Origin: Perognathus longimembris pacificus
Taxonomy: Eukaryota; Chordata; Mammalia; Rodentia; Heteromyidae
Length of the DNA stretch: 64,000 nucleotides
Direction: 5' to 3'
NCBI RefSeq assembly: GCF_023159225.1
Contig: NC_063168.1
Span: 50,237,776-50,301,775, forward strand
Shown: in pieces, positions 44,883 to 57,081 of the stretch
How positions within the stretch are numbered: the stretch's first letter is position 1
Layout: each line of letters begins with the position of its first letter
Position numbers and translations under genes: made by a program
Notes under the pieces: model-generated
Database searches by the model: none
Told to the model about the DNA's origin: nothing
Seen by the model: the letters and a program-made list of their open reading frames with translations, nothing else

Positions 44883-45044
44883 TTTTGCCAGTCCTGGAGC
44901 CTGAACTCAGGGCCTGAGCACTGTCCCTGGCTTCTTTTTGCTCAAGGCTCTACCACTTGTCTATATATGTGGTGCTGAGGAATCAAACCCAGGGCTTCAT
45001 GTATGAGAAGTGAGCACTTTACCACTAGGCCATATTCCCAGGCC
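44883..45044 (-). mobile_element. dimeric ID-like SINE with internal deletion
   Basis: GCCAGTCCTGGAGCC through to GGCCATATTCCCAGGCC, but about 40 bp around the junction of the halves is missing (CTCTACCACTTG runs straight into TCTATATATGTGG). Confidence 0.9.
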
Positions 45045-45200
45045 AAGAGTCTTTGCCAGATATGAGATTTGGAAACACTTTCTCAGTTTATACTTCTTTG
45101 GTTTCTCTTAACAGTATCTTTGAGTGAATGTTTTAAATTTTGATGAAGTCAGTTTTTGTCAGTTCCTTCTTTCTTTTCTGTGTTGCCATTTTAGTATCAA

Positions 45201-45819
45201 AGTTTAACATTTTGAAAGTAAAGGATGAAAAGGGGAATGGCCAGCATGGGGAGTGGTAGAGATGCACAGCTTTCAGTAATCCAAGCAAAGAGGCTGAAAT
45301 ATCAGGAAAGCTGGAAACAAAGGAAAACCATCATTAAGCAGGAGTTTGGGTACCAGATGGCTTCTGGGTCCGTCCTTATGCAACACTGTGCCTAGTTTTG
45401 CCATTAATTGAGATCATACATGAGAGAAGGTTATGATTGGATGGAACCAGGTTGGTCAAGACCTGAGATTAGACATAGTGAATAAGGAGACAGTGGAACA
45501 TTCAGTATGAAAACAGAAGGAAGTTAAAAGGGATACATATAGACCATAGTTGAGTATCTAGACCTAAAGACCACAGACCTGATAGTGACTGACACTTAGG
45601 TATGCATGTAGTAAGAGGGAAAGACAGGCAGCAAACTTTTCAATTCTGCATGTAAAATCAGAAGGCAGTGGAGAGATTCAGTGAGAGATGTAAAAAAAAA
45701 AAAATCTGAAAACAGCTCAGAAGCTGAGAAATCCCAGGTGTCTTTCTCTTACTGAGAAGTTCTAAGCATCTAGCCAAGTGAGGATCTCTCTGTGAGTCAC
45801 TTGGCATCTCCCTTAGGAA
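45201..45819. other. no recognised feature
   Basis: Unassigned; contains an A13 run near 45,691-45,703. Confidence 0.4.
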
Positions 45820-45951
45820 AGTAGAATCACAGGATGGTGCTAACTTATTTATTTCTGAGTTGTGGAACATTACATATATGAGAAAAAAGTTACCAGATAA
45901 GTCCTTGATTTTTACCTTCAGTATCTTGAGTCCACCTTTCCATTCCCAATT
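45820..45951. repeat. second local direct duplication, copy 2
   Basis: Partner of 44,157-44,317 and shorter because it lacks the GTAT array. No poly(A) or terminal repeats. Confidence 0.8.
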
Positions 45952-47254
45952 TGCCTATAAAGAATAAAGTCTAGCACCTTATCTAGTTTAGAATGAGAAA
46001 ACACTGTTGAATATGCTTTATCTATCTGTATAATACCATGTGGATAGGTGTGAGTAAAAAGAACAAAAAAGAAAAGGAGAAGTAAAAATGGTAATGGCTG
46101 ATAGAAATATGGATTTGAAGACCAGCTTTTGATCAGCATGCACCATCTAAGCCTTTAATTTTTAAAGTGCTCAGGCACAGCGATTTATTTTCATGCTGTG
46201 AGTGAAAGGGGAAGATTGAATTCTTTTCAGAAGAGAGACTGCTGCCTGTGGTCTTATAAAAGAACGGCACTATGTTCTCAAGCTGGAAATCTAAGATACA
46301 CAAGCTGTGCTTTTCAGAAAAGGAAAATACAGAGAGGAATGTACCTCAGTGTATCAAAAGGGCCTGTGAGAGGTTTCTAACTTTCAGAATTGTGACACTC
46401 AAATCTTAAATGCTCAGAAACGTGGACAACTTGAATGTCAAGAGCAGGAAGATCTCATGCTCAGATCCCCTCCCCCCTCTCATCCCCTTCTCTTCTTCCT
46501 CTCCTTCTCCCTAGCTGTTTTCCCAAGGACAGTACCCTCAGTCACCATCAGCTCATGCTTGGCTCCCTACTTGCCTTTTTTTGTTATCAAGACAAGAAGC
46601 ATATTTGATTAGAAATCATGATTCCTTTAAAGTAGGATACTTTGAGATTCAAAAGGAGGAGATAGTGCAAGAAATCAGCAAGGGTCTCTAGCTTGACAGG
46701 AGCCAGGAAGCTGAGATACTTCATGCCTATTATGTACAGTAGGTGGCAGTATAAGCACACAGCAAGGTAAGCAGAACAGCCCATCCCTGAAATCCAGGAC
46801 CCAGGAACCGGTTCTGTACCTTTCCAAGGTAGATTTCCAGCAACCTACCTCCTACCTCTCACATACTGGACAAATCCTGTAAGAGCCTTTCCATTTGATA
46901 ATTTATAGTAGTGTCACTTGCCTCTCTTCTCTCCAGTACCTTGTTTTGAAGGGCTGAGATGTTTTAATAAATGAACAACCTACATAGTATGAAAGGAAAG
47001 AAAATGTTTTATAGCTCTTTGATGACAAGTGTTTGTCTTGCCTTAAGCACTCCAGCAACAGAATGATCAAATAAGGACAAGGTTGTGGCTCTGATCTCTG
47101 CAGAGGCCAATTACTTTGTTCTATTGTGTGGTCAAAGGCCTTACCTTCAATGTGTTTAACCACCTGGAAATGTCTGTTTTGCATGTGGTGAGGGTGGGGG
47201 GGTCAAGGCCAAAGTTGTTCAGTCAAAGAAATTCACTAGTGTTTTAAAAAAATG
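45952..47254. other. no recognised feature
   Basis: A CT-rich tract lies at 46,466-46,516. No exon or named repeat. Confidence 0.4.
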
Positions 47255-47400
47255 TATACTTGGCCTTAGACATCTGAAGATTTGGTTTACATCCCTGTTC
47301 TGTTATTCAGCGGCTGTGCAGTCTCAGGTTAGTAAGTCTTTCTGAGCCTTCCTGATTTTGTAGGTTTAGTGTGAAGGTAATAGACAATGTACATAAAGGT
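47255..47400 (+). mobile_element. MIR SINE
   Basis: CATCCCTGTTCTGTTATTCAGCGGCTGTGCAGTCTCAGGTTAGTAAGTC, then TGAGCCTTCCTGATTTTGTAGG and GTGAAGGTAATAGACAATGTACATAAAG follow the MIR core. Confidence 0.75.
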
Positions 47401-49041
47401 AGCTAGAAATTATGATGATCTTAAAAAGCTATTGTCTGTTACGGTGACCGTTTACTTAGAAGCTGTTAGATGCTTGGTACTTGGCCAGGAGAATGCGGTT
47501 GCATCTTTGTTTCCTTTGAAAATGCAATCAATGCTTTGTTTAAGTGGGCCATCTGCTGAGGGTGCTGTCCTCCTCTTGCTGGTCTCAGGTTGCTAAGAGG
47601 AATCAGAAGTGGAGAAGTGTTTGGACTAGAAATAGCAAGATATGTGTCACTCTTACCATTGCCATTTACTGCCAAATGTGACATTTGGATGAGGAATTCT
47701 TCTCCCTATACCCAGGTAAATGGCTCAAGCTCAAATGAGTCCTCAAAGAGAGGAGCATATGCATGTTATTTGCTGACACATTACCTTCTGTTGCATGTCA
47801 CAAAATCCCATGAGGGTCTGCTTCAGGATGCTCCATCTCTGTGACTGGTCCCACCATCCATCCATTCACTTTTATGCACCATGCTTTACTTCTTACTTCT
47901 GTCTCCTTTATGTACCATGCTTAAGCATTGTTCGTGTTTTCACCAAACATCTCTTAATGCATGATTTACTCCATTATTGATTGCTCCACCCCCCCCCCAT
48001 TTCTCTAGGCTAACTTCATTTCTTTCAGTTGTCCCCAATTTTCTTCCATTTGGTAAGGCTGTGCACATTGTATCCTTCACGGTTACCTTTTCTACTCTGA
48101 AACTGAAGCTTTGGTTGCATTTGGCCACAAAGTTGCTTCCAGGTAGGACTGTTAATACTTTTTTCTATGGGTTGAGGAGGACTTTGCCTTTAAGGGTTTT
48201 TCTTTATATCTGACATGGAATAGAGGGAACAGGCACTGCTAGAAGGGGAATACCCAGATGAAGGACCTGCTGTCAGGCAGCTTGCGTTCTGGTGGGCAGA
48301 AACAAACTACGACAAAGTGGCAAAGCAGTGTCTTAGAGTGATAGGGGCAGGAGGCTTGTAGGCCTTCGCCAGGTGTGGGGAGAGGGAGATGAGGAAGGGC
48401 CTCAGGAAACCATAGAGGTATCTGCTTGAAAGACACTTGTGAGGGTCTCTGGACTTTGTGTTTGGGAATAGATCCTGTCCTCACAGGATTTATTATCAGC
48501 TCAGATAATGATGCTCCCAAGTATCATCCATGGTTTGGCAGGCTGAATACTTTGAACTGGAGGATGTTGAAGAGGCCTTGGTGGCAAAGTTTCTTTCTGT
48601 CTTTTTCTGTGCTCTTTCTCCTTCTTCCTCTCCTCAGAGGCAGGCCATAAGACCATAAAAATGATAATTCCTCTTTCCCGGGGTTGTTGCAGAGAAACTG
48701 GAATCTCTTTCTTCTAAACTAAGCTATAAAACCTAAAAAAATATCACACTAACTTTCACTACCTTTCTGGGTAAGAGCTGGCCATAAAGAAATTCTCCAG
48801 TTAACTTGTCTAATAGTAGGTCATAAAGCTGATTTCAGAAAGGGTCCTGAATCATGCCTGGGAGGAAAAAAATGCTACACCAAGAGGCCAAGAAGCATCC
48901 AAACAAATGGGGCTTGCTGGGCTTCCTTTCAGTTTATTACTTTAGCTCATTCCATTTTTGTCCCGGTTCATTTCTGTACAGCTGTCCATGTCACCATGAA
49001 CACAAGCATAAAATCATACTTCCTCTGGGTCTTTTGGGTCT
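47401..49041. other. unique-looking sequence
   Basis: A C-run (47,990-47,998) is the only low-complexity feature. Frames of 84 codons or fewer overlap on both strands. Confidence 0.4.
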
Positions 49042-50075
49042 TTGTTTCTTTTTCTTAAAATTTAATTTTGTTGCCGAGGTGATGTACAGAGGTGTTACAG
49101 TTACATAGGTAAGGTAGTGAATACATTTCTTGTCATACTTGTTACCGCCTCCTTCATTTTTTTCCCCACTTTCCATCCCCCCCAGCCTGCTCCTCCCTGA
49201 GTTGTACAGTTAATTTCCAACATATTGTCTTGTGAGTATTTCTATTACATTGGTTTGCCTTTTATCCTTTGTCTCACCATTTTGATGTTCCCTTTCCCTT
49301 CCCTGATTCAGATCAACATATGTACAATGCCCAAGGTACTGACATCAGAAACCAAATACAATAACAGCAGGGGATAAACCATAGAAAAAATAATTGCACA
49401 TATTACATTAACAACAACAACAACAACAACAGTAAAAAACCCTCTTGTTTCCATATCTTGGAGTTCATTTCACTTAGCATCATCTTATATGGTCACATAT
49501 ACATAGATATTGAGCTTTTGTGATACTCTGCTAAGAATAACCTAGACACTTACTAATTATTATCAGTGAGGGAAACCATGGAATCTATGTTTCTTTGGGT
49601 CTTGCTCACTTCAGTTAATATGATTTTTTCTAAGTCTTTTTATTTCCTTATGAATGGGACAATGTTCTTCTTTCCATTGTGTTTATATACCACATTTTCT
49701 TGATCCATTCATCTACTGAGGGGCATCTGGATTAGTTTCATATTTTAGCTATGGTAAATAATGCTGCAACGAACATAGTTGTGCTGGTAACTTTAATATG
49801 GCCTTGTGTGTGATGGCTAAATGTCCAGCAGTGGGAGTTGCAGGGTCATAGGGGAGATCTATGTTTTGTCACTTGAGGAACCTCCATACTGCTTTCCAGA
49901 GTGGTTGAACAAGTTTCCACTCCCAACAGCAGTGTACACCAGTGTGGTAGTGTTCCCTTCTGGCCACATCCCGCCAGCATAACAAGAAATGCAGATCAAA
50001 ACATTGAGATTGCATCTCACCCCAGCTAGAATGGCCATTATTAAGAAAACTAATAACAATAGGTGGATCCTCGTT
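49042..50075 (-). mobile_element. LINE-1 with 5' inversion (twin priming)
   Basis: From 49,042 to about 49,980 the LINE-1 reads antisense: tail, GGTGATGTACAGAGGTGTTACAG, a 3' UTR with an AAC repeat at 49,410-49,432, then ORF2 C-terminus (GATCCATTCATCTACTGAGGGGCATCTGG, CTGCAACGAACATAGTTGTG, TTTCCAGAGTGGTTGAACAAG). At about 49,980 the orientation flips and 49,981-50,075 reads sense: AAGAAATGCAGATCAAAACA, TGCATCTCACCCCAGCTAGAATGG, TTATTAAGAAAACTAATAACAAT. The outer end of the inverted piece is within roughly a dozen bases, in LINE-1 coordinates, of the point where the main piece stops. Confidence 0.9.
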
Positions 50076-51147
50076 TCTGAAGGCACTTGTGTCATATAAG
50101 GCTCTGATTACATAAGCGTGTTCTATTTTGCTCTTGTTAGCCTGACTTTAGTGATAGAAGTGATGTTCCTGAACTTTATCATTTGGCTAAAAGAACCACA
50201 CATTTCTTCCCCCTTAAGGAAAAGAACATTACATTAAAAACCTGTAAATACATATTGCATAAGGAAAAAACTACAGATTTGAATTTGTATTATAATGATC
50301 AGTGTCTCCACAGAGAAGCTAGGAGACCAGTTTGGTTTGGGGGCTTTAGGGGTTTCCTGTAAAAGTAGCCTTGGGGTAATCCACAGAGCCTAAGAAAGTG
50401 AGTGGAGGTTGCAAAGACAGGCATGGGGCACTCTGTACAGCAGGGGCTAGGATATGGGGGGAAAGTTGGCATTCAAGGATCCCAGATAACCCATTATTGT
50501 TGGAGCACAGTGATCAAGGAAGTGTGAATGGTCCCAGAAGAATTTTGCAGTCATGGGCAGGATTGTGCATTATTCAAATGTGATAGGAGGATACACACTA
50601 AAGCCATATAGAAAGTGCCATGATGGAAAGTATGTGTAAAACTTAGCCCAACTGCAGTTTGGAGAATGGACTGGAAAGGGAAAAATAAATAAAATAGAAA
50701 AAAACAATCCTGCTAAGTAGAGTGGAGTGCGAAGGTGACTATGATGTGGCACCTCAGAAGGATTTGAACAAACAGATGTGGTTGGATTGGGAAGCCCAGC
50801 GCAGGGAATAGAATGTCTCCAGCAAGAGGCCAAAGGGAGCATGGTGTGGCAGGGAGCTAGCTGTGGAAGGAGCAGAGGGAGTTTTGGGATGTGCTGAATG
50901 AAGAAGAGCGAGGAGGGTGCAGCATAGCCCATTGTTCACAGCCTATATGGAAGACATAGGATTTCTTCTGAATGGGTGGAGCTGAGGATTTAAAGAGCTT
51001 TGACAAATCAGCTAGGCATCATAGAAAGAACTTTCTCAAGGAAAAGATAATGGGATTTGCAGGCAAGAGAGTCTGGAGTTCTGTGGTTATTGAAATAATA
51101 GTCTAGGGACATGAAGAACGATGTTTCCTAATAGTTGTCACAAATGA
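50076..51147. other. unique-looking sequence
   Basis: The longest frame (50,570-50,932, minus, 120 codons) is Ser/Pro/Phe-rich without a recognised domain. Nothing else identified. Confidence 0.4.
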
Positions 51148-51482
51148 TGACTATCATTTACCAGATGCCTGTCACATGCTGACACTGTGCCAGATACTTG
51201 GCATCTGTCATTTATGATTGTTCTCACTAGATGCCCGAGTACAGATCCCCACAGCAAGGATTGGAACTGATAGAACCACAGAAGGAGCTTTCAACAGCCC
51301 ACCCGCCTTTTGCCAGATAACGAAGCCTCTCAGCTCCCTGCAGGGGAGTTTTCTGTCTCCATGTTCAGAGTGAAAAAACCCAGTTTTCTAATGAAGTAGC
51401 TGTCCTTATAGTGACAGAGCTGAGTCCATTGCAGAAGTGGAATTGGAAATGGGGTCTCTCTGCTTCCAAAGCTCATGTTTTC
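51148..51482 (-). mobile_element. MIR-type SINE, diverged
   Basis: Antisense start TTTACCAGATGCCTGTCACATGCTGACACTGTGCCAG, and later GTGACAGAGCTGAGTCC and GGGGTCTCTCTGCTTCCAAAGCTCATG, correspond to the two ends of a MIR-like element with poorly conserved sequence between. Confidence 0.6.
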
Positions 51483-52769
51483 CCATCCTATCAAAGAGTT
51501 CTTCATGTCTCTTGTAAAACTAGTGGTGGCGAAATGCAGCTATTTATAGGCATATTTGTCACCTATATTAGAATGGGGACAAGGACTGTGTTATCCATTG
51601 CTATACCTTTCCAGTGTAGTTTTTAGTTTGTGGCACCTGTTAAATGGGATGGCAATTATGAAGGTGAAATCCTCTTTTGTTCCATTGTCTAAGTATTACT
51701 CTGCCTTTTTCTATGAAAAAGCTGGGCTTTTGTGTCTCCACAGGCTTTGTAAGAGTGTTCAGCCCTTATGGTTGTGAGGAATACAGAGAAAGATCCCCCC
51801 TTCTCTCTGAGCTTCTTTGATGCTTCCTGCTCACATTTACACCCAGCTTCCCCATGCCCACATGCCCTCCATTCATGGTTTTATGCTGAAGCACCTGTAA
51901 GATTGCCAACCAGAGAATCAGAGCAAAGGTTCTTTGAAAGGCTGGGGATGTGAGGAACTTAGCGGGGTCTGAGGATTATGCATATACATCGCTATGGAGA
52001 AGCAGAGGTTCTGGGAAGAAAGGATGCTGGTTATGCAGTCAGCTAAAATGCATACTGCCTTTTCTAATATTTCTCCACAGTGCTAGCTAACAGTAGGTTT
52101 TAATTACTCAGTAATAAAAAAGGAAGAAACAGCAGTAAATCACACTCTATTTTAAATGATCTTTTTAGTCCAATAGCTAAAAATCTACTAATGGCATAAA
52201 ACAAATATTTCAGATTAAAACTCAGGGTGTTTGGAGAGCAAGAGTTGGGCAGAAGACATCAGGAGTTCTTTATAACCACCTTGCTGCTCATGCTGCTTTT
52301 GTGTTGGCAGCCAGAATGGAATTGGCACTGGAGAGGGGCTGGAACTGAGAAACCTCAAGTCCTAAGGTGATGGAAAGGGGTCTGCGTGATTGACATCTCC
52401 TAACGTTGGGGTTCTGATGAGAGAGGGGAGGTCTGTTCTGTTGGGTATAGGTGGAGAGGAGAGGGTATCCACTGTGCTTCTGGCAGGGACCCACAGTGTG
52501 TTGTCTACTCAGGGCATGACCTGTTGGTGCTGAATGGTCCTACTACTGCAGGGAGCAGAGTAGAGGGCCTTTATTTGCTTATCCTCTTAGCACTTCAGAG
52601 GACCTGCTTGTAAAGCCTAGTTTTGTGGAGCCTGAACATTTTGGGAAAGGTTCAGAAATATCTTCTTTTGCAAACTGTAGGAAAAAACAACTGAATGATT
52701 TTCTGGGGATAAGGTTTAATTAGTTTTACATGGAGCTATCTTTAACTATGACCCTGGGGTTTAGATAAT
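51483..52769. other. unique-looking sequence
   Basis: No exon or named repeat found. Confidence 0.4.
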
Positions 52770-53227
52770 TTTTTAAATTTATTTATTAATTAAACAAATT
52801 TTTTGACAAGGTGTGTGCACAAGGGGTACAGTTACATAGTAGGGCAGTGTGTACATTTCTTGTGATATCTTACACCCTGTTTTTCTTTCCCTTCCCTAGG
52901 TCAGGTAGACATATATACAATACACAGTGTACCAAGAATATATACAGAAGCCACGTGGCCTACGCCAAAGAAAATTCACCTAGGGCTTTAAATGTAATGT
53001 CGACAGTAGACAGTATGTCAACAATAGTCTTATATGAACGTACATACATAGCTTTTAAGCTATTGTGGTCCATTGAGAGGTCTATTTTTCACCTTCATAT
53101 GTTGAGTAGTTGTTTGATTTTAGTTACATACTGTTGGGTCGCTGACCCAAACTTGTGGGAAATACCATTTGACAAGAAGTTTTTGGTTTCACAGACCTGG
53201 TCTCTACTGTCTCCCTCTCCCCCCTCC
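52770..53227 (-). other. LINE-1 3' UTR
   Basis: Follows the ORF2 stop. On the minus strand it opens with a G-rich purine tract (about 53,205-53,228, complement of CTCTCCCCCCTCC) and ends near TGTACCCCTTGTGCACACC and an A-rich tail. A G-rich polypurine tract just after ORF2 is a conserved trait of mammalian LINE-1s and also appears in the copies at 1.2, 35.7 and 44.7 kb. Confidence 0.85.
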
Positions 53228-56200
53228 TTAACAGTAATATATCAAGGAGATCATGCCCCTTTGTTTTCTGTGTTCTAGGCTTGTCTCCCTCAACATTATT
53301 TGTTCATCTTCTGACCATTTCCCTGTGAATTCCAATATTTCACCATTTCTAATCGCGATGTAGTATTCCATTGTGTATAGGTACCATATTTTTTGGATCC
53401 ATTCATCTGTGGAGGGGCATCTGGGTTGTTTCCATATTTTGGCTATTGTGAACTGTGCAGCAATAAACATGGAAGTGCAAATGTCTTTTTGATATCTTGG
53501 GACCTGTTGTTCAGGAAAGATGCCTAGGAGTGGTATGGCTGAGTCATAGGGTAGGTCTATGTTGAGCTTTTGAGAAACCTCCATACTGTTCTCCAAAGTG
53601 GTTGTACTAATTTGCACTCCTACCAACAATGGAGAAGGGTTCCTCTTTCCCCGTACCCCCTCCAGCATTTGTTGTTGCCTGAGTTCAGAGTATAGGCCAT
53701 TCTAACTGGAGTGAGGTAGTATCTCAGGGTTGTTTTTATTTGCATTTCCTATACTGCCAGGGATGTTGAACATTTCCTCATATGTTTCTTTGCCATTTTT
53801 ATCTCTTCTCTTGTGAAGTCTCTCTTTAGCTCCTTTGCCCATTTCCTAATTGGTTTACTGGGCTTGGAGGGGCTTAGTTTTTTGAGTTCTCTGTAGATGA
53901 CAGATATTAGGCCTTTGTCTGTTGCTGTGCTGGTAAAGATCCTTTCCCAAACGATTGCTGTCTTTCTATTTTGGAGGCTATGTCCTTAGCTGTGCAGAAA
54001 CTTTTTATTTTGTAGTAGTCCCATTTGTTGAGTCTCTCCCCTAATTGTTGTGCCCCTGGGACTCTATTCAGGAAGTTCCTTCTTGTGCCTATAAGTTCTA
54101 GCGTCTTTCCTACTCTGTCCTTAAGTAGTTTCAAGGATTCAGGTCTAATGTTGAGGTCCTTGATCCATTTTGAGTTGATCTTGGTGCATGGTGATAGGCT
54201 AGGGTCCACTTTGAGTTTTCTGCATATGGCTGCCCAGTTTTCCTAGCACCAGTAGTTGAAGAGGATCTGTTTATTCCATTGTATGACTTTAGCTCCTTTG
54301 TCGAATATCAGCTGACTCTAAGAATGTGGTTTTATTTCTGGATCTTCAATTCTAATCCATTGGTCTTCCGGACTGTTTTTATACCAATACCAGGCTGTTT
54401 TTGTTATGATGGCTCTATAGTAGAGCTTGAAGTCTGGTATTGTGATACCTCCTGCACTGCTTTTTTTTGCCTAGAATTGCTTTGGCTATTCTAGGTCTTT
54501 TGCTGTTCCATATAAGTTTATGGGTTTCTTTCTCTATTTCAGTGAAGAATGTAGCTGGGATTTGATGGGGATTGCATTGAATTTGTATAACAATTTGGAC
54601 AATATGGCCATTTTCACTATATTAATTCTGCCTACCCATGAGCATGAGAGGTCTTTCCATCTCCTTGTGTCTTCTTTGATTTCCCTTATTAGATTTTTGT
54701 AGTTCTCATTAAATAGGTCTGTCACATCTTTGGTTAGGTTGATCCCTAGGTACTTTATTCTTTTTTTGGCTACTGTAAATGGAATTGTTTCCATAATTTC
54801 CTTTTCTGCTTGTATATTGCTGGTGTACAGAAAAGCTGCTGACTTTTGTGGATTGACTTTGTATCCTGCTACTTTGCCAAAATGGTTTATTAGGTGTAGG
54901 AGTTTGGGGACTGAGTTTTTTGGGTCCTTCAGATATAAGATCATGTCATCTGTGAATAGGGATAGCTTGATTTCTTGCTTGCCTATGTGGATCCCTTTGA
55001 TGTCCTCCTCTTGTCTTATAGCTATGGCTAGGGATTCCAGCACTATATTGAAAAGAAGTGGGGAGAGTGGGCATCCTAGTCTTGTTCCTGAGTTTAGGGG
55101 GAATGATTTTAGTTTCTCCCATTTAATATGACATTAGCAGTTGGTCTGTTGTATATGGCTTTTATTGTTTTGAGGAATGTTCCATCTATTGCTGTTCTCT
55201 CCAGAGCTTTTAATAAGTATGGATGCTGTATTTTGTCAAAGGTTTTTTGGGCATCAACTGAGATAACAATGTGATTCTGATTTTAGTTCTGTTGATGTGG
55301 TGGATTACATTGATTGATGTACGGATGTTAAACTATCCTTGTGACTGTGGCATGAAGCCTACTTGGTCATGATGTATAATTTTCTTGGTCAGTTTCTGGA
55401 TCCTGTTAGCTAGTATTTTATTGAGGAGCTTTGCATCTGTGTTCATTAGTGATATTGGTCTGTAGTTCTATTTTTTTTTTTTTTGGGTCTTTGCCTGGTT
55501 TGGGGATAAGTATAATATTAGCTTCTTAGAATGAGTTTGGGATTTCTCCCTCTGTCTCTGTTTCACGGAAGTGTTTGAGGAGTATTGGTATTAGCTCCTT
55601 AATAAAGGTTTTATAGAATTCATTGGTGAATCCATCTGGGCCTGGGCTTTTCTTTGTCGGGAGGCTCTTGATTACCCCCTGTATCTCACTGTACGTTATT
55701 GGTTTATTTAGTTGATTTATTTCTTCTTGGTTCAGTTTGGGCAGTTTATACTTCTCTAAGAATTGATCCATTTCTGTAAAATTATTGTTTTTAGTGAGTA
55801 GAGGCTCTGGAAATAGTTCCTTATAATTGTTTGAATACCGTGTGTATTTGTTGTGATTTTTCCGGTGGAGTCCCTGATTTTATGTATATGAGTCTCTTCT
55901 CTTCTTTTTTTTTGTAAGTCTTGCGAGGGGTCTGTTGATTTTATTTATTTTCTCAAAGAACCAGCTTTTAGTCTTATTTATTTGTTGAATGGTCTTTCTA
56001 TTTTCAATCAGATTTATCTCTTCTTTAGTCTTTGTGATCTCTCTCCTCCTAGTCATTTTAGATTCAATCATTTCTTGTTTCTCCAGTTGTTTTAGTTTCA
56101 TCGTGAGGTTATTCACCTGCTCTGCTTCCATTCTTTTAATGTGAGTGCTGAGGGAGATGATCTTGCCCCTCAGTACTGCCTTAGCTATATCCCATAAGCT

Positions 56201-57038
56201 TCTTTGTGATATTGCCATTGTGGCTTATGAATTCGTTAATTTCATCCTTAATTTGGTTTGTGGCCCAAGTGTTAGATAATAGTATGGGGTTTAGCCTCCA
56301 AGAATGTGTATAGCCTCTGTGGTAACCATTGTTATTGAGGGTTACCTTTATTCCACTGTGGTCTGATATAATACATGGGATGACGTCAATACTTTTGTAT
56401 TTGCTGAGGTTCTTTGTGTGGGTTATGACATGGTCTATTTTGGAGTATGATCCATGGGCTGCTGAGAAGAAGGTGTATTGGGTCTCTACAGGGTGGAAGA
56501 TTCTGTATAGATCTGTCAGAGTAAGGTGTTACTTAGGTCCTCAGCTCCCTTGCTAATCTTCTGGGTGTTGGATCTGTCTCTTGGAGAGAGTGGGGTATTA
56601 AAGTCACCCACTATGATTGTGTTTGGGTCTATCTTGTTCTGTAGTGCTGTAAGAATTTGCTTGACATATATATGGCCTCTTTTGTTCAGTGAGTATACAT
56701 TTATCACCGTGATGTCTTGATTCTGGATTTTTCCTTGTATTAAAATGTAGTGTCCTTTTTTGTCTTTTTGAGTTGATTTTAATGAGAAGTCCAGGTTGTC
56801 TGAGATCAGGATGGCTACTCCTCTTGTTTTGGTGGGTACGTTTGCTTGGAAGATCTTGCTCCATCCTTTCATTCGGAGCCTGTTTTTAATCCCTTGCTGT
56901 AAGATGGGTCTCTTGTAGACAACAGATGGCAACTTTTGGTTTGTGGATCCACTCTGCCAGTCTGCTCCTCTTTATCAGAGAGTTTATACCGTTTATATTC
57001 AAAGAGATCAAAGATAAGAGTGTTTTTTCCCCTTCCAT
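53228..57038 (-). pseudogene. LINE-1 ORF2 pseudogene (endonuclease-reverse transcriptase)
   Basis: ORF2p nicks target DNA and reverse transcribes RNA at the nick. Spans about 3.8 kb, close to the usual 1,270-1,280 codons. The start ATG at 57,038 leads into SLNINGINSLIKRSRL (endonuclease N-terminus). The endonuclease core has IIVGDFNTPLSPRDRS near 56,600. The RT region has [17 protein letters not shown] near 55,650 and the catalytic loop FTDD near 54,950, where LINE-1s normally have FADD; both aspartates are kept. C-terminal blocks include NKWDYYKIKSFCTAKD and RCPSTDEWIQKIWYLYTMEY (near 53,390). Broken by at least three frameshifts (near 56,890, between 55,500 and 55,050, and between 53,900 and 53,670) and by in-frame stops such as those at 56,516 and 55,880. 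Confidence 0.95.
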
Positions 57039-57081
57039 TTTCCTGTTAGGCTGTTTTTCCTCTCTTTTTTTTTTTTTGTCT

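Larger units (their letters stand above)
44345..45200 (-). mobile_element. ancient LINE-1 ORF2 fragment, interrupted
   Basis: Antisense ORF2-like blocks lie on both sides of a younger insertion: CTATTCTGATACATGTC and GCATTTTCTAATGATTAATGGC at the left, then GCCAGATATGAGATTTGGAAACACTTTCTC and TTTAAATTTTGATGAAGTCAG at the right (45,050-45,160). They are consecutive regions of mammalian LINE-1 ORF2, so the block between 44,556 and 45,044 landed in a pre-existing LINE-1. Confidence 0.7.

Noticed and set aside
52811..53278. 155-codon plus-strand frame
   Set aside because: Antisense to the LINE-1 3' UTR and ORF2 end.
54730..55131. 133-codon plus-strand frame, and similar ones at 57,304 and 57,644
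   Set aside because: Antisense shadows of LINE-1 ORF2 and ORF1.
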